Shown piece by piece: positions 24,847-37,900 of a DNA stretch of 64,000 nt (position 1 is its first letter; every line of letters begins with the position of its first letter). The translations under genes were made by a program, and so were the position numbers. Source of the stretch: Melanocharis versteri. Its lineage: Eukaryota > Chordata > Aves > Passeriformes > Melanocharitidae. Location of the stretch: positions 372,001 through 436,000 of the forward strand of contig VZTG01008543.1 in NCBI GenBank assembly GCA_013397845.1. The letters run 5' to 3'. The notes under the pieces were generated by a model. It did not search any database. It was not told the origin of the DNA and saw only the letters and a program-made list of their open reading frames with translations.

Positions 24847-27517
24847 CCCAGCCAAAACTTTCAGGAACTCTGATTTTTTGACTTTGTGGAAGGAATTCAG
24901 GAATCCTAGAAAACTGCAGTCGTGTCTCAGATTTCCAGATCACTTAGCCACTTCACTTTACTTTGTGGGCTTTTCAGGCTGCTCTTTAATCTTTCAGTAT
25001 GGCCCAGGTTACAGCACAAGTAAAGAAGAGCTGATTATTCATTTTCATAATTAACAATTCTGAGATGAGATATTTTGTGTTAGCTCTTCATTTAGCAGTT
25101 GTAAATATTCTGATTTTCATTCCAAAATAAGAACAAACCTTTCACTCTTTCAAAACTTCCTACAACATTAATTCAGAATTTTGGGCTGCTATAATCACAG
25201 TACTTTAGAGCTTCTAAGTTTCTAATTTTTTTTTCTGGAAATATTTCTAAAACATTTGAAACGTCCATGGTTTTGCTGATTAGTCTGAAAATTCAGACCA
25301 CACCCACAACGTTTTATATATTTTTAGGTGTCCAATGAGGAGGCAAAAAGAGTAGGATGTGATTTTGCTGACTGTAGTGTGTAAAAAATATTAGCAAGGG
25401 GTGAGTAATCAAAATCAGACTGCACAGAATGATATTTCTTTGCATAAATTATTTTCAAATACGTAATATACTAGTGGAGTACAAGATATAAATTACAAGA
25501 TATTGGGTAATTTCCTGCCTGGGTAACTGATAGGGAATACTAATTTTACCTGCTCTAGGAACATCGATCAGCTACAAATTCTGATCTCTGTGCATAGGGC
25601 TACGCATTCTGAGCATTAAATGACACAAGGCAACTTAGATTCAGAAAGGTCCACCCCGAGCCCTAAATGCACAGCACTGAGTCAGCCAGATACTTTACGG
25701 GTTTGTGTCCCTTTCTCAAGTATGAATGACAGAGGAAGTGTACAAAACTAAAGAGGCAATAATTCCCTCTGTTACTGCTAGAAAAAGGTTGATGGAAAGA
25801 CTACACAGCAAACAACATTGGTAATGATTAGTTGCAAGCGATTGTACAAACATCAGCTCTATTGGGTGTTCCTGACCACCTTCTGCTGATGACTGAGGCC
25901 AGCAGAGTCCTCATGTAGCACCACCTTGGCTGTTCAGCACAAAGAATGAACTGCAAAGTTCCCACAGTTAGTATTTATGTTTCTTCTGCCAGAAACCACA
26001 TGTATGTGGTGAGACCATGTACCGAACAGTTCTCTTCCAAAAGTCAAGGTCTCCCTATCCTACCTGCTATCCTGCTTCACCACCACATTACTGTTTTTCA
26101 TTGTTCTGCTTTGTTTCTCACTGCTTTCCTTGTGACTTAAAAGGTGTGAACAAAACCTGAGTACCCAATCCCAAGTAAACTTAAGACTGAAAAAAAATGA
26201 GATGCATGAAAACATAGTGTCTCTTTTTGATCATTCCTGGTACATTTGTAAATGACAATTTCTTTATTCAAGTGATTTAATCAAGACAAAAACTGTCTTA
26301 AAGGTGCTAGGACCAGGAAAATTTTAAGATGGCAATATGTAGGAAGTATCCAAAGATAAACATAGCTGTAAATTGTTCTGTCTATAGCTGTCTGTCATCT
26401 GTTTCAATTTGTGGCTCTAGCTATAGTGGGGAAAGCCCTGATGCTTCACCGTGTCCATTTGGAGGCTCCCTAAAGTCCCTACTGATGGAGCTCCAGTTTT
26501 GGAAAGCGTTAAGAAGGTACCAGCTGTCTGAAAACCAGTCTGCTTACAGATATCATTAGACCGACAAAACCTGTGACCTCCAAAGCCCCTTATCAGCTAT
26601 CCGCACTAATGGTGGCCTACAAACAGTCTTCAGCCTGTCCTAATTGCACATCATTGTGTTGCAAAGACAGAACAAATAAAGAATACTAAGTTACACCTTT
26701 GTTTCTGCACTGAGCCATAGAGGGTGAAGAAACTATCTCTGCAGTTACCAGTCTATTACCATGAAACATTATCAATCCTCTTTAAAAATACATCTCAATA
26801 CTAGAATAATTTCTTTTGTCATTGTTGCTGTTGTTTTTCTTAAACAGGTGGTTTTGTTTTTTTGCTTTTGTTGTTGTTGTTGTTGTTAACAGGGAAAGAA
26901 AAGTTTGATAATTAGCAGTGAAAAATTCACAGGTCAGATTTCACAGGTTTCTGGGCCAGATTCTGTGATGAAATTCATCTCGATGCTTCATTCAAAGAAT
27001 TCTGTACTTCCACTGAACTCAGTAAGACTGCTCATGTGCATAAAATCAAGCATGTCCTGAAAATGAGCTGGGACAAGGTTTCACTATCTTACCATATTTT
27101 GCTCAAAATAGATGCCCAGAGAGATTTGCAAATGTGCACAAGCAGGGTTCAATGATAATTTTTATAAATCTGTCTCTTCTTACTGAATTCTGTGGGGAAA
27201 AAAAGCAAGTAATGTACTGAAGATGAACATTTGTGTGACACTAATATGCCTAGGTGTCATTAATACACCTTGTTTCCCCTGGAGCACAGATGGAGAAGCA
27301 CAGGACCTCTGGCATGGGTAGGCAGCCCTCACCACTTCTGGCAGTGGGGTGTTCCATTCTGCCACTCTTGTAGGGCTGAACAAAACAAAGACCCCACCTC
27401 TGATGACAGCCAAAGGTGTCACTTTCTAAGCTGCTGTGTCTGCAGCTGCCCGTTGCATCTCAGACTCCACAGGCACTTTCCTGTATTACATTTTTATTGC
27501 ACTTTCTCTAGTCAGAG
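24847..27517. other. Noncoding unique DNA
   Basis: No gene or interspersed repeat recognised. A (GTT)n microsatellite at 26865-26888 is listed separately. Open frames up to 105 codons carry no recognisable domain. Confidence 0.6.
26865..26888. repeat. (GTT)n microsatellite
   Basis: Six or so uninterrupted GTT units, preceded by a T-rich, G-spaced tract from about 26820 that includes GCTGTTGTTTTTC. Confidence 0.9.
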
Positions 27518-27923
27518 AAAAACAAGCCTGTATGATAGGCTGAGAAAGCTGAGGGTGTTCAGCCTGGCAAGGAAAAGGTTGCAATGAGACCTCTTAGCAA
27601 CCTTCCAGGGTCTGAAGGGGGCCTACAAGGAAGATGGAGAGGGACTCTTCATCAAGAACTGTAGTGATAGGACAAGGAAGAATGCGTTCAAGCTAAAAGA
27701 GGGGAAATTTAGGTTTATATAGAAGAAATTCTTTACTGTGAGAGTGGTGAGGCACGAAAAAGTTGTGAATGCCCCTTCCCTGGATGTTCAAGGCCAGGTT
27801 GGATGGGGTTCTGGGCAACCTGGGATAGTGAAAGGTGTCCCAGCTCATAGCAGGGATTTGGAATGAGATGATCTTTAAGGTCCTTTCCAACCCGAACCAT
27901 TCTATGATTCCACGACTCTATGA
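27518..27923 (+). mobile_element. CR1 LINE, 5'-truncated 3' end, sense
   Basis: This has the classic avian CR1 3' portion in order: AGGCTGAGAAAGCTGAGG, TTCAGCCTGGCAAGG, GGGGGCCTACAAGGAAG, GAGAGGGACTCTTCATCA, GATAGGACAAGGAAGAATG, AGAAATTCTTTACTGTGAGA, TTCAAGGCCAGGTTGGATGG, GATGATCTTTAAGGTCCTTT and CCATTCTATGATTC. It ends in the octamer-like repeats at 27898-27923. Compared with better preserved copies it lacks roughly 18 bp between GTGGTGAGGCAC and AGTTGTGAATGCCCC (about 27757). About 406 bp remain. It covers the end of the second ORF2 domain and the 3' UTR and has no coding capacity. Confidence 0.97.
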
Positions 27924-30900
27924 AACTAAAAAATGCAGCCTGTTTTACCTGGCTCCCAGACCAGGACACTTACAGGACAAAGTCAGCTAGATATCTTCAA
28001 ACATCAACCACTGTGACCTTTTTTGTGACCTCTGAGGGAAACTGGTATGTATAAAAGCTTTAGAGGGCAATTGTAGGAGGACTGTGAAGAACCACACATA
28101 ATATGTGTAACTTTTTCCTTGTAAATGGGTGGGGCAGAGCCTTTTCAAGGACCATACTTTTCAATTTCAGCATCATTGCTAACAAAAATGATGGAGAACA
28201 AATTCTGAGCAAGACTTGCAGGCTCCCCCTTTTTAATACAAAAATTTCCTATAAAAGCTTTCTCTAGATAATACATCCAAAGGAAGCCCTGAAAATCCTC
28301 TGCTACAGGAGTGTATCGATAAGAACCAAAAACATGCCAGTTAAAAACCAGCCTCACAATGGGAAAGCAGTTCAAATACCTATGCTTTTAGGTAATAATT
28401 ACAAGACTCTATTTCTAGTAATAGGGTTATGTAGGCGAGGCAAGTACTGATTGATGGTGCCAGCAGATCACTTTCATAACAAGGTACAGACTTCAAATGC
28501 TGTGTGGAAAACAGTAATTGTTCCAGTACCCAGTTGGTTATGTGCATATTGATATCTAGGTTGCCTGAGTAACCTTAAGGCTAAGTACAATGCAGAAGGT
28601 AATTCATTATCACAACTTCTTCAAATATATTACCTCATTCACATATGTATTTTGAGACTCAACACTGAACTGTGCTACCCAAAATGATTATCAGGTCTTG
28701 AAATAAGCAACAGACACTCCTGCAGGCTCTAGGAGAGTCTGAGAGCTTAGCAGAGTGGGAATGTGTGTAGCATGCCTCCCTCCACTGCTCTCCCCTTCGT
28801 TTCAGTTCTCTTGGGAGTTGGTGGCACCGGGGAGCTCCAGTGTTATCTGAGAAGAGGCATCAGTTCTGACAGATGCACAGACACGCCTCATGGGGGGAAG
28901 CAGTTTGTATGCAGTTGTATTTACTGACTACAGCTCTCAGGTTTGAGGTGGTGACGACTGCTCTTTTGCTGGATTGCTTTCATGAGAAAGCTGTGGATTG
29001 ACTGAGAGCAACACAGTCATGCCCCCTTGGAGATCAGTGAGGAAGGTGAGCCTAAGCCCTTGAAGCTGCGAGCTTCTGGAGAAAGAGCTGAGATCTGAAC
29101 CTTGTGCCTGGTTGGCAGGCAGTTGTTTGCCTGTATTCTGCCCCCATCCCATTACATTCCAAAAGAGCCACACCAAAATCCTGAAGTGATTTTGTAAGGC
29201 AAGTTCAGTTTGAGGTATAAGACATATAATCTTAGTAGCTCAAGATTACACCTGATTTTTACCACACTTGTCCTGAAGAGAAAATGCAATTCCCAAGGCC
29301 TTCATAGGAGAAAGCAGAAGATGCTTACTCCAGTTTTAGGGTATAAATTGATAAGGAATCTCTTAAAATCCAGTGCTGGACCTGAAACAGCCAAACCCTC
29401 TTCACACTCTGCTCTCAAAAGCAGTCTCCCAACTAAAGCCTTCCACTATAGCATTGCTGCTCACAGCAATCAGTATTCTGGGGCACAGACTCTTTCCTTT
29501 CTTAATGCAAAGCCTTACTTACACTTCATTTAGTAGGCTGCATGCTAATGAGAACTGTTTGCAACCTTCACTGTCAGTGAGAAGTCCCAGGGTAGCTTTC
29601 CCTAATTCCTGGTTGGCTGGGTGCACTGCACATGGCACCCTTTAATTGGGGAAAAAACCCAAATGATGCCTTCCCGATGTGCAGTAAACTGAGCTAAATT
29701 AACACAATGGATGTTTCATTTCTCACATGAAGTTGGCATTCCTCTGGGATCTTTTCTGCTGGTCTTTACCAAAGATTCAGTGTAGTCATCAACTTTGCTG
29801 TACTTCAGAATCTGGAGGTTGAAAAGCTGAAGCAGCACAAACATGGGTACACAGCACCCAGAGTTATACACGGCAGCAGTTTGATATGCAGCAGTGCCAT
29901 ATGGCTCAACAAGGTCTTTTAATTAAGAGATGTGGCTGCTGTTACTTAGATTACAGTATCACTGTGGTGTGACAGGGGAGATCTGAGTGCCCCTGAATTA
30001 GTCACAGTATCTCCAAGGATTTAACCTCTGAGGAGATCAAAATGTCCACTGCCCTCTGCGAGGTGACACAAAATGGCAAGAAAGAGCCAGGAACAGAAAT
30101 TAACGATTTTCAGGAACTTGTCTGGTGTAGCCAAAGGAATATACTCTGGCTTGTACATGATGCTCTGAGCATTTATACACAGCCGAGTACACATACTTTG
30201 GCAGAACTTGGTCAGGAAATAGTTAATATTTTCAAAGAAAATAATTGAAATAAGTTAGTGTTCTTCCAGAACTTCACCTGTACATACATTTCCTCCTGAG
30301 AAATGCTGAAGGCTATGTGGATGTGAAACATAACTTAGTATGCACTAGGGAGAGAAATCCTGCATTAGGTTCAGCTCCTGCCTCAACTATATCTGATTAT
30401 GTTCCCCAGTTTAAGGCTTGTTTCTTGATTTGAAAGCCTGTTACGTCTCAGGAAACTTATACATGTAACTTGTAGCTGCTTTCATAGTTTAAAAGCTGAC
30501 ATTTCACCTTCTGCACAAAGAAATGCTTTTCCTGTCTATGTCAAAGCGATCCACACAGCTCTCCCACGGAGTTTTGAAAGCGTCTTCTGGTACAGCAACA
30601 CAGCTTTTATTCTGTGAGAGCAATTTGCTCTGCCATTATATTGTCTGCAGGTATGCAGCTGTATTGTTTTACCGTGTTGATCTTGGAAGGAGCTGGAAAG
30701 CTCATAAACTGGAAAGCAATCGGTTTCCAGCTGAGGCTGTACTTCTTCCTAGCCCACTGTGCTCTCCAGGTGAATCCCTGTGGGATTTTGTTAGAGAGGA
30801 AAAGGAAAATGCAGTTGTGTCCAGACTGGGGCAAATCCAATATCAGTCCAAATCAAGGGTTACATCCTTCTCTGTTCCTTGTTCCTTCTTCCTGGCTCAC

Positions 30901-33900
30901 ATCGTTTATAAGCACACCTCACCCTGTGTCCACATCAGCGGCCCACAACTCTCACCAGCAGTCCCACATTTCTCTCGATTTACTGTGTTCTCACAGATGC
31001 TTCAAATGCAAACATGGGCTACTCTTAAAACACGCATGATGAAAACGTGCTGGACAGAAAATACACCACCTGCAGAAGGCACAGAATCACATAAGCGGTG
31101 CCAACTCACAGCTCTGACATCCAAAGCACTTCCTCTTAGAGGTGCCACCAGTGGCAATGTCACCCTCAGTCTATACTCAAGGCTTCCCAGTAACATCCAT
31201 GAATGGGAATGAGCACAGGGGACCAAGGCCACAGGCTGCAAGAGAAAGAGAGGTGAGGGGAAAACTCCTTGCCCAAGAGACAGCGCAGAGCTGCCCTGCC
31301 AACAGAGTTGGCACATCTGCAAGCTGCTCACAGCTTGCAAATACTGAATGAAACGCATGGAGTTCACGGGGAATTTCTTTGGAGTTTCATGCAGTTACAG
31401 AGGCCTTCCTCCTTAAATCTAAGGGAGTTAATTAGAGTAATATATGTGTCACTTCAGCATGGTGTCTGATGATCATGCTGTGGAGAAGGGAAAGCTTGCT
31501 TGAGAGAAAACGCCATTATCTACCCAAAGCAAATACAAATGTGGAACTTGGTGTACACTTTTTCAGAGATGTTACAATCATCAACCACTAAGTGTGTGGA
31601 TCTGATCCACAATACAGTGCACACAGTCAGCTGTTCAGCATGTTGCCCCGTTGCTAAGAATGAAGCCAGAAAATAAGTAGGCAGGTCAGTTCCTGCCTCA
31701 TTAACACAGTGGGAGGGGGAAGGTCTGAAAAATAAGATTGTAAAAAACAGCCATGAAAGCTTGTTGGAAGCTAAACAATACCCAAGACCCAGCTATGATT
31801 CCCTTTCTTTACCTTATTTCTTTTTGTCTCTTTCAATGGCTTTATTTTCAGTTGTTCCTAACTGCTGGTGATTTCTGCTTCTCCTAACCTTTAAGTATCC
31901 CAAAGCACAGAAACAATTTTCTCATTTACTTGAGCTACAGGAGCTTTTTATTTCATCCTCTTCTGGAAAAGTAGGAATTATCTCAGGCTGACTACCTTTT
32001 GCATCACCGTAGAAACTTACCTGTGTGAAAGTGGGTGTGCTGAGGGCTCGGGTGGGGCAGGAGGATGCAGCTGGAGCACTGCCAGCACTCAACCAAAGCT
32101 ATTTTGCTTTTATCATACTGCAAAGAGATTATCACCTTTGCAGCCACCATGTTTCTTGGGAGTGATGTCTTAGGAGACATTCTTCAAGGATTTTCGTAAA
32201 ACCATCCTTCAGCCCCAGTGAAGTGTGACTACATGCGGTCATGTTAGGGTGGGGGTTTTTGTTGTTTTCTTTGCCTTTCTCTAGTGCATTTGCTTTTTTA
32301 AAACCTTCAATAACAAAAGCTTTAAACAGAAGACTAAATATGTGGAAGAAAAGGTAGTAAAAATGTTTGATAAAAGAAAGAAAAAAGAAAAAGGCAATGA
32401 AAAATGAAAAGGTCTCTCTGTTTCATTCAGAATTTGAGCAGAATTATTCTCTCCTACAGATTCATCTATATCTGCTTTTTATTGTTGGCTTGGGGACAGA
32501 ATTTAGTATGTGTTGCTTAGATTTTTTTATTTTTCTAATTCAAAAGGGAAAGAAAAGGATTCTGCTCCTCCCTAATATTCACACCATGACTTCTAAATGA
32601 AAAGTACTGTGTTGGAAGTCAAAGGCTTTTCTTGAGGACACTCCCTTCACACTGCAAACCTTACATAGCCCGCTATGTCATGGTTAACAATTATACCATG
32701 ACAAATGAGACAGCAGGTATATGGTTGCTTGCCTGGGGATGCATCAAAAAACACACACTGCAAAGGTCTTGCAAAAAATTCACTTGCAAGATCCAGGTTC
32801 AACCATGGAAGGCAGGCCTGGGTTAGAAGGCAGAGGTAGCCTGGTCTCACTCAAGTAGTCCACTCCAATCTATGGAAATCCTCCTGGAGGGATGCTGACT
32901 GGTCTGAAGGCCTGCTCGATACAGCTTGAGCAAGTTTCCTCCCACCTGTTTCAAAATGAACTTTCTGAAATGGCATGTTGCAATTTCTCAGTAGTATTTC
33001 AACTTGAAGTAAAGTTTTGCTTGGACAAAACCCAATTCATGTTTTTTGAGGGCACCACCTATAAAGCCACCTTGGTGCCACATGGTGTTGGCAAGGGGCT
33101 GGGGGCCACTAAGAGACTGCAAGGGCAAAAGAGGTCTGTATATCAGAGCATGGAAAAAGGCAGACATGATTAGGTTTCACTCCGCTGATCTTAAAAGGAA
33201 TGGCAGGCTTTTAATTTATTGACAACATTTTGTTGATAGCTGAAAGAATTTAGTGTTTGGGCTTGGAAGATGTAGTGCATATGTCTCTATGAAATTAAAT
33301 GCCAATAAAGACACCTAAACATCTCTACAGGCAGAGTACTGAAAACAGTTCTGCAAAGTTCCCCACAAAGACCTAGAGGGTATCTTACAAACCACCCTGA
33401 AGATAAAAGAGCAGCTGTGTCTTCCTCGTACGTGCCTGGGAGGCTCAGCTGCACCACCACTCATCAAGGAGCCAGTTGTGCTGATATGGCTTTTTGTGTG
33501 CACAGGGTGGGGACCTTGACACCCACCAAAGATAAACTGCTCTACCCAGCCCCAGAGTCCTGCCCCACTTGTGCCCAGCCTGGCCATTCCCTCCCTCTGG
33601 GGCAATGCTGACAGCTGGATTCACTGCCCTCCTTGCCCACATCTGTGTGGGACCCTCGCTTCCCCCTGGCACGATGGCAGCACACCACAAGGCTTACAGC
33701 ATGTGGCGAGGCAAAAATAGCATTCCAGGAGGTGAGCACAGCGAAGCCTCAGCCTTCCTGTGCTGTAGCCTCTTTTGATTATTCACTTTCCTCTCCTATA
33801 TAGTTATAATGACAGCCTGTCACATGCGGGTTTTTTGTTTGGTTTTGGTAGGGAGAGTTTTAAAGAAAGGTTTTTCACTGTAGTTTCAGGTGAGAAAAAA

Positions 33901-34399
33901 TACCATTTTTTCTCAATACTTTATCTTTAATCACAACAAGCAGAATGATTCTGTAAAAATTTCAAATCCCACTGTGATTAAAACTGATAAAATGGTACAG
34001 ATGATGCTTTTATTTTTTTAAAACATGAGACTGTTCTTTACCAAAGTAGATGGAAACAGCACCAAAAATTTCCTAAGAAAGGATGCTCCTTTCCTTTAAA
34101 CAGCTTTCATTTGCACCTGGGACTGTAAAACTCATTTCAGAGGAGCACTGCTTTTCAACAGATGACCTTCTGAGGGGCTGGTGCAGCACTGAGTGTAACA
34201 AGGTGCTGCTTTTCAGTTATTAACTTCAGATGTTATTTGAAACTGTTAATAAACCCACTAATCCCAATTTTGGCAATTTTCAGTCACCACCCAATTTCAC
34301 ACATGGTGTCCTAAACGGTATGGCAAATCATGTAATCTTATAAAACCCTTATCTCCAGTAATCAGTAATCCCATGTTTTTGTCAGTGGGACCTGTCCAA
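27924..34399. other. Noncoding unique DNA
   Basis: About 6.5 kb with no recognised gene or transposon. It contains the longest open frame of the window (229 codons, + strand, 30523-31212), with overlapping frames of 141 codons (+, 30614-31039) and 121 codons (minus, 31002-31367). None resembles a known protein, and the openness is shared by several phases, so I do not call a gene. T-rich patches occur near 32.25 and 33.83 kb. Confidence 0.55.
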
Positions 34400-34457
34400 G
34401 GGGTCTGAAAGGCTCTCTCCTCTCACCAGGGGTCTGAAAGGCTTTCTCCTCTCACCA
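34400..34457 (+). repeat. 29-bp tandem duplication (two copies)
   Basis: GGGGTCTGAAAGGCTCTCTC followed by CTCTCACCA (34400-34428) is repeated at 34429-34457 with one C-to-T change. The flanks (CTGTCCAA before, AGGGAAAG after) do not continue the pattern. It looks like a recent local duplication. Confidence 0.97.
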
Positions 34458-34609
34458 AGGGAAAGAATTACAGCTGTTTGTGTAAACCAGTGGTGTTTGG
34501 CCGAATAAAAACCCCACGTGTAACTCACCTGTTTGCTGAATATGAGACATTGTTAAGGTCTGCAAATTAACAGGGGTAAATTGCTTTTACCTAAATTAAT
34601 TCTCAGCTA
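34458..34609. other. Noncoding unique DNA
   Basis: Short AT-rich interval between the tandem duplication and the TAAT-rich block. Nothing recognised. Confidence 0.5.
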
Positions 34610-34980
34610 CACTAATAGGTTAAATAATTTAACAAGGTCCTAAGTCTGCATGACGGCTTTAATTTAGTGCGCAACTTTCACTGTGTGCTGAAGTATTTTC
34701 GAGGTCAGCTGTATTAAACAAATGCTAGCCTAAAGACAGAGTTAAGCTGTGCAAATTGTCCCCTGAACTGGGAAGCACGTAACCAGCAGATAACTCAGTT
34801 AAACTTTTCATAGATGTTATTTCTTTCATCTTCTGGGCTTTGGAAATTAAACTCCTCACTGTAGCAATCACAATGACATATGTGCAGCCCCCATTAGGAG
34901 AAAATATTTTCTGAGCTGGGATCTGAGATTGAACTTGCATAAATCAAGGCGATTTTTTATCGCCTGCTAATACACGTGCA
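34610..34980. promoter_or_regulatory. Candidate conserved noncoding (enhancer-like) block
   Basis: AT-rich, repeat-free and without coding potential. It carries many homeodomain-type cores (ACTAATAGG, AAATAATTTAAC, TTTAATTTAG, GCTAATACA), an E-box-like CACGTG-related word (ACACGTGC) and a perfect 7-bp stem hairpin AGGCGAT-TTTTT-ATCGCCT at 34947-34965. This texture is typical of conserved elements in vertebrate gene deserts, but no conservation data are available here. It is a pointer, not an identification. Confidence 0.25.
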
Positions 34981-37900
34981 GGAACACCGTTCTTTAGATT
35001 TTTTTTCTCCCTTTCTTCTGAATATATTATTTGTAAGGGAAAGTTGAATTAAATTTCTTGTCTTTGGCTTTTCTGTTTTCCCTTCAGCTCTATATTGTCA
35101 TACCTTGCCAGCTAATCTCACTTTCGTGTGAATAGCATACCCTACCATTTAGGTAAAAATGGTTTTCAGAAAAAATATGTCCTATGAGATGTTATGACAT
35201 TTTGTGAAACAACATAATGCAATGTGACTGATGCAGATGGATATGCCCCATAAAGCTGAGAGATTTAGATATGTAGTTCCCCCCCCCAAAAAAAAGCAGT
35301 TTTGTTTAAAATATCACTTTGAAATGCTATTTAAACTCCTTCAAATAGATAGAAAATTTATTTAAACTTTTATATAAAAGGGTTTTTACCTGAATGCTTA
35401 GAGATGTTCTACATTCGATGCTTTTTACACCTTAGTATGAAAGGAAAAATATATAAGAAAGCACCTAGCTAATGTTTCCTTCTTTACTCCCATCCCCGAA
35501 GGAAGAGAAATGCTTTAGTGAGATCAATAGTTATAAATCATTACAAGTTATTTGAGGTTTTATTTCATCTCATCTACTTTTATTATAATGTCCATGCCAT
35601 CTGCTGTACGCATTGAGCTTATTACACTAATTCGTTTTGCAAGCACCAACCTCTGAGTGAGAAGTGTCAGAGGGCAATTGATTCATAGATATTTCTTCTG
35701 TTGCAGCTTTTTCTTTAATTTCTCTCTGTAAGGATTTCAGGTTGAGCAAGAGAGCTGACATGATAATGGGACCCCAGGTCTGGAGATAAATGAGACATGT
35801 GACTTTGTGCTTTCATAAATATCAGAACATCTTTCAACCTGGTGGTGCTGGGAGGGGCAGTGGGTGTCAGCTGTGGGTTAGTACAAGGCTAAACACATGA
35901 GGTTGCTTCTCTTCTTAAGAGCTGAAAGAGAATGGATATTTGACATAAAAATGATAGCTTGATCTAGGGAAATACCTCCCATGCACCCTTATTATCTCTA
36001 GTTAAACGGATTTTTTGTGAGGGCATAGGACAAAGAGGAAAAGTGGAACCAAGAAAATCTTGAAAGGCCCTGTATTACAGCATGAGGTATCAGTTCTGTA
36101 GTGAGCGAGTATTTGCACTGTGTGGAGTATATGTATCTCTACCTCTAAGTAAGAGTTGTTTGGTTCTAAACCTTTTAGCCCAAAAGTGTGTGTCCTCAAA
36201 TTCTTGCTTTTCATGTTTGCAATATACCAACATTAAGATACAAGGGTTATAGGTGCTTGAAAAAAATCCACCAACATTGTCTCCATCAGTTCATCTCCAC
36301 AGTGTCAAGAAGAATTAAACAGACATGTCATCAATATTAGACTTGCTTTGTTACCTCAGAGCAATTAGTCCAAGTATGAGAGTAGTCTGAATATTTAAAA
36401 GCTAATGCAAAAGTTACAACTGCAACTTGAGCTTCATCAATATTTTGATCTATTTATAATGAACTTGTCCATCATGTCTGAGGTCCTGGCACTATACATA
36501 CAGCTGAGTAACATTCACACACTTGAGCAGTTCCACTGAATTCGATGGAAAACCATGAAAAATCTTATTTAGTGGATACTGGTGCTGTATCCTTTAAATG
36601 CAGAGAGCCATGCATGAATATGTCAGTCTGAGATGCTCTCTAAAGATCAGGACAGCATTTTAGCACAAGCTTCCTCGTCCTCATCAAACTGGACAACACA
36701 ATACAGCTGAGTTCAATCACTTCGAGCTGTGGCCCTGCATTTTCTGCATGTGTTTTTGAAGGTTTGAATCTCTGTCACATGCTATTAGTGGCACTCATGT
36801 CCAGCTTACATCTAGCTTGTGGCCCCTTTAAGTTCCAGCTATTGCAGGCTTCAAATGCAAGCCTAGTCACTGTCAAATTGCACTCTGGGTGTTCTATCAC
36901 ATCGTTTCCATTGTGCCAGCAAAGTGCCCAGACTGCCATATTTCACTGGGAGAAAGACTGAACATTTCCATTTATTTAGGTAAAAAAGTCCTTGGACAGT
37001 CTTGGTTTTATGTAAAGTTTTATTTTGGCCAATCACCACTTCAAACGCCAATTCTGCTGATTCTAAAGCACATTACACAGAAGTCACAAGGCACACCCTG
37101 AAAAGTTTATGTTAAACTTACTACCAATGGTACCTTCCAGCTACTTACAGAATCATCTGTCTGAGACCTTTACTGTTATAATACCTCCAAATACCTTGAA
37201 GCTGCAGTGAGCATATTCTGCTTTTGTTAATGAAGAAAATGCAGCATGACACCACCCAGCTTAGTTGTGCATCTAATTTCCTCAGTTCACAGGCTCCTGT
37301 TTTCCCTGTTATTAGGCACTTTACAGCTCCAGTGCTAATTGCATAAATCGATTCATTTACAGCAGCACAACAGAAAACAGGGTGACAATGGAGACAAAAA
37401 GATTGTAGTAAGGCATTGCAACTGGTGTACTGATGGATGCTGAATAGAAGTGCCAGCTGTGTCTTGTAAAAAGAGGCGACTGAAAAAGAAAATCCCAACA
37501 GGGACTTTGTGAGTTCAGCCACATTTCGGTGTCTGCAGGGAAGAAAACAGCTGAAAGGATTACTGAGAGCTTCCCACCTACTAGGTCATGCCACTGCCCT
37601 GTGTAGAGACATGGGGTGCTGTTATTGCTACTGCAGTTTGTACAATGCAGGATTTACTGCCGCATTAAGAACAAAAAACTTTATTCCCTGTCTTCGACAG
37701 AGCCCCAGTTTGTCTTTCTGTACCCATATCTCTGCAGTGACATTTCTCTGTGGCTTACTAAACTTGCAGCACGGAATCGGCAGCACTAAGAGCACAACTG
37801 AGTCAGGAGTCTTGACTGCTGGATAACTCTTCTGCTGGAGAGTAAACAAACTCTTTTATAAAACGCAGTCTCAGGAGAGTTCTTCAATTGGCACAAACTG

